Shown in pieces: positions 6,952 through 12,851 of a stretch of DNA of 12,851 nucleotides. The translations under genes were made by a program, and so were the position numbers. The DNA comes from JBGPBY01 sp041481485 (GTDB taxonomy: Bacteria > Acidobacteriota > Terriglobia > 20CM-2-55-15). The number at the start of each line of letters is the position of its first letter. Positions within the stretch are counted from its first letter, which is position 1. The stretch is taken from contig JBGPBY010000167.1 in the NCBI GenBank assembly GCA_041481485.1, positions 1 through 12,851 on the forward strand, given 5' to 3'. The notes beneath the pieces were generated by a model. The model saw only the letters and a program-made list of their open reading frames with translations, did not search any database and was not told where the DNA came from.

Positions 6952-9288
6952 ATGGGATTTCAGCAAATGAATCGCAAACGGCATCTTCGAATTTCAGCAT
7001 TGCTGCTCGCGGCGGGGCTATTGTTGATAATCATCCCGTCATTGGTGGAAGCGCAGATCGCTGGATTCCGTGTGGAAGAAACGTCCATTGCCGGAATTCA
7101 AAACGCCATTCGCTCCGGACAAACCACGTGCCGCGCAGTGGTTCAGGCCTACATCGACCGGGCAAAGGCGTATAACGGCACGTGCACAGAGCTTGTTACG
7201 AATGACGGCAAGCCAATTCCTCCTGTAACTGGTATCGTCCGGGCCGGTGCACGGATCGCGTTCCCGACCGAAACTGTCGCGGTCTCCACCCTGTTTCCGA
7301 ATTACGAACAGTACGCCGGGTTGCCCCTCGAGCTGGGACGGATGGAAACGACAATTTCCGATCCCACCGTTCAGCAGCAGTGGGGAATGCGCGTAGGCAT
7401 TCCAAACGCCGGACAGTTGAATGCGCTGGAAACTCTCAATATTCGGGGCGAGCGTTCGGTGACGTGCAAAGGTGATTTCGATCGCGCGCCTTCCGCGGGC
7501 CCCCTACCCGCTGGTGCGCCCGCAGTGTGCGAAGAATTTCGCAAAATGCCGGATGCGCTGGAGCGCGCTGCGGAACTGGACAAACAGTACGGTACAAATC
7601 CGGATCTGGCGATACTGCCCATGTACTGCGTGGTGTTCTCGCAAAAGAGCTGGTACGACGCCAAAGACATGCGCGGCACCGGCGGCAATGATGTGAACTT
7701 TGCGATGGATGTGCCCAGGGCCGATTCTCCGGATATCGCGGTGTTGAGAGACAAAGGCGCCATCGTGTACGCGATTGCAACGGCAGATTACGTCGGTGGA
7801 CCATCGGGCAATGGGCCGGCCAAAGCATCGACAGTGATGCCGTTCGGCAATCTCAAATTCGGGCAGTGGGGAGGACAAGCCTGCAATCCCTATGACACGG
7901 CCAGAGAACCGCGCGGTACCAGCAATGGATCGGGCGTTTCCGTTGCAGCAAACCTCGTCACCTGTTCCATCTGCGAACAGGGCTCCGCGTCGTGCAAAGG
8001 TCCGGCATCGCGCAACAACGTTGTGAATCTCCTGACGACGAAGGGAATTCTGATGGATGGCGGCATCGGCAGCAAAAACGCGGGTGATCGCGCAGGCATT
8101 CACTGCAAAACAACCGCGGATGCCGTGGCGGTTCTCGACGCGATTAAAGGATTCCAGTCCGAAGACATGTTCACGGCCATTCCGAAAGCGCTGATTCCGA
8201 AAGAGCCATATTCGAGTTTTCTTGTGACAGACAAAGACGTCGATAGCAAGCCTCTCAGGGGTTTGCGCATTGGTATTGCCCGCGAGTTCATGGTGAAGCA
8301 CACGAAGAACGACGTCGCCATCAGCGATCAGATCGATCAGGAAATCAAGACCGTGTTGCGCGACAAGCTGGGAGCCGAAATTGTCGAATCGGTGGATCCG
8401 ATGTACAAGGACGACCCCACGGTTCCGAACATGAAATACACATTCCAGCAGGCATTGGCTGAAATCCTTCCTCACAATGTTCCGGAATACTTTTTTCAAA
8501 AGTCGGCGACCGGAGATTTGGAGTTTGCCGTGCCCGGTTGGGATGTGACCAGCGTGGATTACATGATTGCTCTGGAGATGGGCAAGGCACCGTTGTCGGA
8601 AAAACTCACACTGCGCCGCATCAGCAGCAAACTGGGCAATCCATCGAACATTGTTTCATTCAACAAGTATCTCGCCGAACGCGGAGACACAAGAGTAAAG
8701 GACTGGGCCAGCTGGGTCGCCAATGCCAAGTTCAAGGACGACGAAGCGAAAGTGCGCGCCCAGAATGCCATTGGCAAGCAGGATCCACGCGCGGCAGCCG
8801 ATTCGATCAGCTACCTGAAAATGCAGTCGGTATTGCGTATGGTGATTCTCAAGGTGATGTACGAAAACAATATCGACGTTTTCGTCAATCCGGAGCAGAC
8901 GACTCCGCCATACGTACTTGGCGGTCCGGGTGAACCGGAAATCAACGATCGGCCCCAAATCAGTTGCTGCACGGCATTCACGGCGCTGCTCGGCGGTCCG
9001 GAAATGGAAGTTCCGGCCGGCTATACACAAACGGTGTACAACCAGACTTATGCACTCTCGCCGGACAAAAAAGAATACATCGAATTGACCGGACAGGTTG
9101 AATCGAAGCTGCCTTACCCGATGCCCGTCAGCATGATGTTCTGGGCCGGTCCGGGCAGCGATTCGTCGGTTATCAAAGCAGGATCGGCATATGAAGCAGC
9201 GACCCACTATCGGATTCCGCCTCCGGCATTCGGCCCTGTACCAGCGACGGTTTCACGCGCGGACGCGACTCCGGCACGCAAAGACTGA
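6952..9288 (+). CDS. Large exported amidase-signature protein, paralogue 1
   Basis: This 778-residue amidase-signature hydrolase should cleave a C-N amide bond outside the cytoplasm. The signal peptide covers about residues 1-34 (ISALLLAAGLLLIIIPSLVEA then Q). The family N-terminus (SIAGIQNAIRSGQTTCRAVV) starts near 45. About 110 extra residues then precede the catalytic Lys, K232 in FSQKSWYDAKDMRGTGGN. The Gly/Ser loop is PRGTSNGSGVSVAAN (320-334), with Thr323 where the usual cis-Ser sits. The nucleophile is probably S347 in CEQGSASCKGPA, which replaces the common GTDTGGSIRxPA. Length is well above the usual 450-550. Twelve cysteines follow the signal peptide: 60, 78, 172, 193, 226, 311, 338, 341, 348, 385, 672 and 673. 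It starts 9 bp after the receptor and is followed by a close paralogue. The amidase fold is clear; substrate and activity are unknown. Confidence 0.88.
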   Translation: MGFQQMNRKRHLRISALLLAAGLLLIIIPSLVEAQIAGFRVEETSIAGIQNAIRSGQTTCRAVVQAYIDRAKAYNGTCTELVTNDGKPIPPVTGIVRAGARIAFPTETVAVSTLFPNYEQYAGLPLELGRMETTISDPTVQQQWGMRVGIPNAGQLNALETLNIRGERSVTCKGDFDRAPSAGPLPAGAPAVCEEFRKMPDALERAAELDKQYGTNPDLAILPMYCVVFSQKSWYDAKDMRGTGGNDVNFAMDVPRADSPDIAVLRDKGAIVYAIATADYVGGPSGNGPAKASTVMPFGNLKFGQWGGQACNPYDTAREPRGTSNGSGVSVAANLVTCSICEQGSASCKGPASRNNVVNLLTTKGILMDGGIGSKNAGDRAGIHCKTTADAVAVLDAIKGFQSEDMFTAIPKALIPKEPYSSFLVTDKDVDSKPLRGLRIGIAREFMVKHTKNDVAISDQIDQEIKTVLRDKLGAEIVESVDPMYKDDPTVPNMKYTFQQALAEILPHNVPEYFFQKSATGDLEFAVPGWDVTSVDYMIALEMGKAPLSEKLTLRRISSKLGNPSNIVSFNKYLAERGDTRVKDWASWVANAKFKDDEAKVRAQNAIGKQDPRAAADSISYLKMQSVLRMVILKVMYENNIDVFVNPEQTTPPYVLGGPGEPEINDRPQISCCTAFTALLGGPEMEVPAGYTQTVYNQTYALSPDKKEYIELTGQVESKLPYPMPVSMMFWAGPGSDSSVIKAGSAYEAATHYRIPPPAFGPVPATVSRADATPARKD

Positions 9289-9289
9289 A

Positions 9290-9296
9290 GGGGAGG
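9290..9296 (+). promoter_or_regulatory. Shine-Dalgarno of amidase 2
   Basis: GGGGAGG lies 5 nt before the ATG at 9302. It selects that start over a longer in-frame reading from 9191 that would overlap the end of amidase 1, and it places a normal signal peptide at the N-terminus. Confidence 0.75.
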
Positions 9297-9301
9297 CATC
9301 G

Positions 9302-11590
9302 ATGGATTCGCGATTTCGCCTCCGTGAAATCACTCTGAGCATAGCCGGAAGCATGCTGCTGTGCGCGGCATTGTGCACAGCAGCGTTCGGGCAGAACCCG
9401 TTTCGTATCGAAGAAGCGTCGATTCACGACATTCAGAGCGCCATACAGGCGGGAAGAATCACATGCCAGGGAGTGGTACAGGAATACATCAGCCGGATTC
9501 GGACGTACAACGGAATGTGTACCGAACTGGTGACGAAAGACGGCGCGCCGATCCCGCCATCCACCGGGGCCGTGCGTACAGGATCGCCCGTGAGATATCC
9601 CACACAGACGGTTCCGGTATCGCAGGTGCTTCCCAACTTCGACCAATATAAAGGTCTGCCCATCGAGTTCGGCCGGATGGAAACGACAATCTCCGATCCC
9701 ACGGTGAAACAGCAATTCGGAATGAGGGTCGGTATTCCGAACGCCGGCCAGGCGAATGCACTCGAGACAATCAATATCCGCGGTGAACGTTCGGTTACCT
9801 GCAAAGGCGACTTTGACCGGGCGCCTTCTGCAGGCCCGCTGCCCCCTGGTGCGCCGAAGGCATGCGAAGAATTTCGCAAATTGCCTGATGCGATGGAACG
9901 CGCGGCGCAACTGGATCGGCAATACGGAACGCAGCCGGATCTGCAGGCTTTGCCGATGTACTGCATTCCGTTTTCACTCAAAAACTGGTTCGACGCGAAG
10001 GACATGCGCGCCACGGGCGGCAATGACGTCAACTTCGCCATGGACGCGCCGAAGGAAGACTCCCCGGATATCGCGAACCTCAGAGACAAGGGCGCCATCA
10101 TTCTTGGCGTTGCCACTGCCGCATCGACCGGGCTGACCATCAATGACGGACCCAACAAGGCAAAATCCGTTTTGCCGGATGGCAACTACGCCGCAGCAGT
10201 ATGGGGCGGCCAGGCGTGCAATCCCTACGATACGGAACGTGTACCGAGAGGAACGAGTTCGGGCTCCGGAGTTTCGGTTTCGACCAATATGGTGACCTGT
10301 TCCATTTGCGAACAGGGTTCTGCGTCGTGCAAAGGCCCGGCATCCAGAAACAATGTGGTGAATCTGCTCACCACGCGGGGTCTGATGATGTACGGGGGTA
10401 TGAACAGCCAGCGCGTTGGCGACCGTGCCGGAATTCACTGTAAGAGCGTTGCGGACGCAGCGGCAGTGCTCGACGCGGTGAAGGGCTTCGAATCGAAGGA
10501 TATGTTCACGGCGATCCCTCAGTCTTTGATTCCAAAGGAACCGTTTGCCAGTTTTGTCATCGCGGACAAAAACGTGAATGACAAACCGCTTGCGGGCATG
10601 CGCATCGGTGTCGTACGCGAGTTCATGGTGAAGCATACGAAGAACGATGGCGCCATCAGCGATCAGATCGACCGTGAAATCAAGACGGTACTGCGCGACA
10701 AACTTGGCGCGGAACTTGTGGAGTCGGTCGATCCCGCGTATCCCGACGATCCATCGATTCCCAATATGAAGTACACCTTTGAAGATGCGTTCCGGGAGAT
10801 CCTCGCACACAACCTGCCGGAATATTTCTGGCAGAAGAGCAACGGCAGCAGTCTCGAGTTTGCCGTACCAGGCTGGGATGTGACCTCTGTGGATTACGCC
10901 ATTGCGTTGGCGATGGGGAAGGCGCCCCTATCCGAAAAGTTGAATCTCCGCCGCATCAGCAGCGGCCTCGACAATTTCAAAAGCCCGTTCACGGTGAACA
11001 AGTATCTGGCGGAGCGCGGCGACGAACGCGTCAAGGATTGGGCCAGCTGGGTGGCCAACGCGAAATGGGAAGACGACAGCCAGCGCGCCGGTTCCGAGAA
11101 TGCTGTGGGAGTGGAGGATATGCGGGCCAGACCGGGTGACATGAGTTACCTGGAGATGCAGACGGTGTTGCGGCTCGTCGTGCTCAAGGTGATGTATGAA
11201 AATCACATCGATGTTTTTGTCAACCCGGAGAACACGCTTCCCCCGCCAAAGATCGGCGGCCCGGCGGAACCCACCCTCAACAATCGCAGCTCCCCCAGCT
11301 GTTGCCAGACTTTTACGGCGCTTCTGGGCGGTCCGGAAATTGACGTTCCCGCAGGATATAACCAGATTGTCTACGAGCCGCACTTTGCCCTGAATGCCGA
11401 TAAGACGAGATACGTTTCAGTAACCGGCGACGTGGAATCGATGCTTCCATACCCCATGCCGGTCAGCTTGATGGTGTGGGCCGGGCCCGGAAGCGATTCA
11501 TCGGTGATCAAGGCGGCGTCCGCCTATGAAGCCGCAACCCATCATCGTGTGCCCCCACCCGCGTTTGGTCCGGTCGGCAGCGAACCATAA
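9302..11590 (+). CDS. Large exported amidase-signature protein, paralogue 2 (tandem duplicate)
   Basis: This 762-residue protein is a full-length paralogue of the preceding amidase, alignable end to end with few gaps. I chose ATG 9302 for its ribosome site and because it puts the signal peptide (about 1-30, LCAALCTAAFG) at the front; the open frame itself extends back to 9191. Equivalent active-site residues are K227 (FSLKNWFDAKDMRATGGN), T318 (PRGTSSGSGVSV) and S342 (CEQGSASCKGPA). All 12 mature cysteines of paralogue 1 are present at matching positions. Divergence is strongest just before the WGGQACNPYD motif (about residues 271-301). That stretch follows the conserved RDKGAI strand and may line the substrate pocket, so the two enzymes may differ in specificity. 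It lies 13 bp after amidase 1 and 23 bp before the thiol oxidoreductase gene. The fold is clear; the substrate is unknown. Confidence 0.88.
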   Translation: MDSRFRLREITLSIAGSMLLCAALCTAAFGQNPFRIEEASIHDIQSAIQAGRITCQGVVQEYISRIRTYNGMCTELVTKDGAPIPPSTGAVRTGSPVRYPTQTVPVSQVLPNFDQYKGLPIEFGRMETTISDPTVKQQFGMRVGIPNAGQANALETINIRGERSVTCKGDFDRAPSAGPLPPGAPKACEEFRKLPDAMERAAQLDRQYGTQPDLQALPMYCIPFSLKNWFDAKDMRATGGNDVNFAMDAPKEDSPDIANLRDKGAIILGVATAASTGLTINDGPNKAKSVLPDGNYAAAVWGGQACNPYDTERVPRGTSSGSGVSVSTNMVTCSICEQGSASCKGPASRNNVVNLLTTRGLMMYGGMNSQRVGDRAGIHCKSVADAAAVLDAVKGFESKDMFTAIPQSLIPKEPFASFVIADKNVNDKPLAGMRIGVVREFMVKHTKNDGAISDQIDREIKTVLRDKLGAELVESVDPAYPDDPSIPNMKYTFEDAFREILAHNLPEYFWQKSNGSSLEFAVPGWDVTSVDYAIALAMGKAPLSEKLNLRRISSGLDNFKSPFTVNKYLAERGDERVKDWASWVANAKWEDDSQRAGSENAVGVEDMRARPGDMSYLEMQTVLRLVVLKVMYENHIDVFVNPENTLPPPKIGGPAEPTLNNRSSPSCCQTFTALLGGPEIDVPAGYNQIVYEPHFALNADKTRYVSVTGDVESMLPYPMPVSLMVWAGPGSDSSVIKAASAYEAATHHRVPPPAFGPVGSEP

Positions 11591-11601
11591 CGTCTCAAGT
11601 C

Positions 11602-11606
11602 AGGAG
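11602..11606 (+). promoter_or_regulatory. Shine-Dalgarno deciding a GTG start
   Basis: AGGAG ends 7 nt before GTG 11614. It supports GTG as the initiation codon of the DsbA-like gene; the next in-frame ATGs fall inside the signal peptide. Confidence 0.6.
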
Positions 11607-11613
11607 TAAGAAC

Positions 11614-12666
11614 GTGATCGATAAGGTAGCAATCATTCGAAATGCCGTTCTGTTCGTGATGGTAATGCCGGGATTGCTTGCCGCCCAGCAAGCGCCGCCA
11701 GGCCCGATGGCTTTGGTAAGTGGAGAAGCCATCTCTACAGGAGAAGTGGAGCGCGCAGCCGCGGAAGACCTTCAGAGTCTGGAACTGCGCAAAGTTCAGT
11801 TCGAGGTTCAGCTTCAGCGCGATCGTCAGTCGGCTATGGAAGACGCTCTAGATCGGGTGGTTCGAAGCCGGTTGCTGGAACTCGAAGCAAAGAAGCGCAA
11901 GGTGTCGGTGGGAGATCTCGTTGCGATTGAAGTCGACGCGGCGGCAACGGTGCCCAGCGACGAGCTGATCGTGGCGTTTTACAATGCGAACAAGTCCATG
12001 ATCGACGGCACCCTCGCCGATAACGCGTCCAGAATTCGGCAGTATCTTCGTGAACAACAGCGTCAGAGCGTCTTCGATAAATTCGTTGCAAAGCTGACCG
12101 GAGAATACGGAGTGAAATCATTTCTTGAGCCTGCGCGGACTCCGATCCCGCTGACTGGGCATCCGATGAAGGGCCCGGAAAATGCCGCGGTCACCATCGT
12201 GGAGTTTGCGGATTTCGAATGCCCGTATTGCGGAGCCCTGTATTCGACGCTTGAGAGAATCGAAGCAGATTACAAGGACTGGGTGAACGTTGTCTATTAT
12301 CAGTTTCCACTGGTGAGCATTCATCCTCACGCGCAGAAGGCGGCCGAAGCTTCATTGTGTGCCAACGAGCAGGGCAAGTTCTGGCAGATTCACGATGCGA
12401 TGTACAATGATCAACAGAATCTCACCGTGGCCGATTTGAAGAAGAAGGCATTCCAACTGTCGCTGGATACCGAAAAGTTTGATACCTGTCTCGACGCCGA
12501 CAAGTATTTCGCCGAAATCCGGAAGGATGTTGCCCAAGGGTCACAGAACGGAATAAGCGGAACTCCGGCAATGTTCATCAATGGCCGTCTGCTGGTGGGA
12601 AACCAGGCCTACGGCGACATTCAGAAGATTATCGACGACGAGCTGCGGCGGGTTGCTGCGAGGTGA
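11614..12666 (+). CDS. Exported SurA-N-like / DsbA-like thiol oxidoreductase
   Basis: This 350-residue protein starts at GTG. The signal peptide is about residues 1-24 (NAVLFVMVMPGLLAA then QQ). Residues about 32-170 look like the helical N-terminal part of SurA/PpiC-type chaperones (LVSGEAISTGEVERA, then RSRLLELEAKKRKVSV), without a visible peptidyl-prolyl isomerase domain. Residues about 185-345 are a DsbA-like thioredoxin fold: VTIVEFADFECPYCGALY holds the redox pair C203-P-Y-C206, and SGTPAMFING holds the cis-proline P318. C249 and C292 are additional cysteines that may form a structural pair. The role is to make or rearrange disulfides in exported proteins. As the last gene of the operon, 23 bp after two cysteine-rich exported amidases, it is likely their folding partner (inference). 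Similar SurA-N plus thioredoxin proteins are familiar in Acidobacteriota. Confidence 0.88.
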   Translation: MIDKVAIIRNAVLFVMVMPGLLAAQQAPPGPMALVSGEAISTGEVERAAAEDLQSLELRKVQFEVQLQRDRQSAMEDALDRVVRSRLLELEAKKRKVSVGDLVAIEVDAAATVPSDELIVAFYNANKSMIDGTLADNASRIRQYLREQQRQSVFDKFVAKLTGEYGVKSFLEPARTPIPLTGHPMKGPENAAVTIVEFADFECPYCGALYSTLERIEADYKDWVNVVYYQFPLVSIHPHAQKAAEASLCANEQGKFWQIHDAMYNDQQNLTVADLKKKAFQLSLDTEKFDTCLDADKYFAEIRKDVAQGSQNGISGTPAMFINGRLLVGNQAYGDIQKIIDDELRRVAAR

Positions 12667-12670
12667 GCGG

Positions 12671-12831
12671 CTGTAGGCGCGCTCTGTGACCGCCTCCTTC
12701 AATTCGAAATCCAGCCCAGTCCCCAATGTAGGGGCGGTCTATGAACGCCCCCAATTTGGTGGAGTGCATTACTCGAAATTGTGGGCGGTCCGAGACCGCC
12801 CCGCCAGTGGGGCATCGCATTGCGTCACATC
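12671..12831. repeat. Nested palindromic intergenic repeat, copy 2 (inverted relative to copy 1, diverged)
   Basis: The stretch starts 4 bp after the stop of the DsbA-like gene with CTGTAGGCGCG. A shortened left arm follows (CCCCAATGTAGGGGCGGTC, from 12722), then the right arm GTGGGCGGTC-CGA-GACCGCCCC (12781-12802), continuing to CATCGCATTGCGTCACAT. Read against the reverse complement of 2271-2421, modules come in the same order: half-unit beside a stop codon, left arm, spacer, right arm. Each arm holds a small GGGCGGTC/GACCGCCC-type hairpin, imperfect in the left arm. It may act as the operon's 3' end. The last 20 bases of the window show nothing further. Confidence 0.75.
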
Positions 12832-12851
12832 GCCTGTGGCGTGCAGTCCCG

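Noticed and set aside
7504..8499. A 331-codon antisense open frame in amidase 1, and similar ones in amidase 2 (9974-10810)
   Set aside because: They recur at the same place in both paralogues because the coding strand is conserved. The products look like shadow translation and have no clear ribosome site.
9191..9301. An upstream start for amidase 2 at 9191
   Set aside because: It would overlap amidase 1 by about 100 bp, bury the signal peptide internally, and lacks the strong ribosome site found before 9302.

Overview
The window looks like chromosomal DNA from an Acidobacteriota-type bacterium, probably an uncultivated soil or sediment lineage. The signs are moderate-to-high GC, an Oar-like TonB-dependent receptor with an N-terminal carboxypeptidase-regulatory domain (a class greatly expanded in Acidobacteriota), many exported enzymes, and an exported protein combining a SurA-like N-terminal region with a DsbA-like thioredoxin domain. 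This placement is an inference from gene families; no rRNA or tRNA gene is visible.

Left part (1-2254). A divergent pair shares a 90-bp gap. Leftward is an exported amidohydrolase of the LigW / 2,3-dihydroxybenzoate decarboxylase type, interrupted by an in-frame TGA at 401-403 and running off the left edge. Rightward is an exported PQQ-dependent aldose sugar dehydrogenase whose signal peptide and body are in different frames, with the shift at a short CT run (1220-1226). Both are either decaying genes or carry sequence errors.

Middle (2255-3488). An exported metallo-beta-lactamase-fold hydrolase reads leftward and converges on the sugar dehydrogenase. The 169-bp convergent gap is almost filled by a long nested palindrome. 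An inverted, diverged copy of the same repeat lies at the right end of the window (12671-12831). Each copy starts 2-4 bp after the stop codon of the neighbouring gene.

Right part (3757-12666). This is the main content: a tightly packed four-gene unit, all on the + strand with gaps of 9, 13 and 23 bp. The order is TonB-dependent outer-membrane receptor, large exported amidase-signature protein 1, its tandem paralogue 2, and an exported SurA-N/DsbA-like thiol oxidoreductase. The 268-bp leader upstream holds a candidate promoter, a 21-bp-spaced direct repeat and two small inverted repeats.

How the unit may work (inference): the receptor imports an unknown ligand, the two exported amidases hydrolyse an amide-containing compound, and the last gene supplies disulfide chemistry. 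The amidases are unusually cysteine-rich, with 12 cysteines after the signal peptide, all at matching places in both paralogues. Three of these surround the catalytic nucleophile, which makes a dedicated oxidase in the operon sensible. The active-site motifs differ from the usual amidase signature in the same way in both copies. This four-gene unit is the best candidate for an undescribed system in the window.
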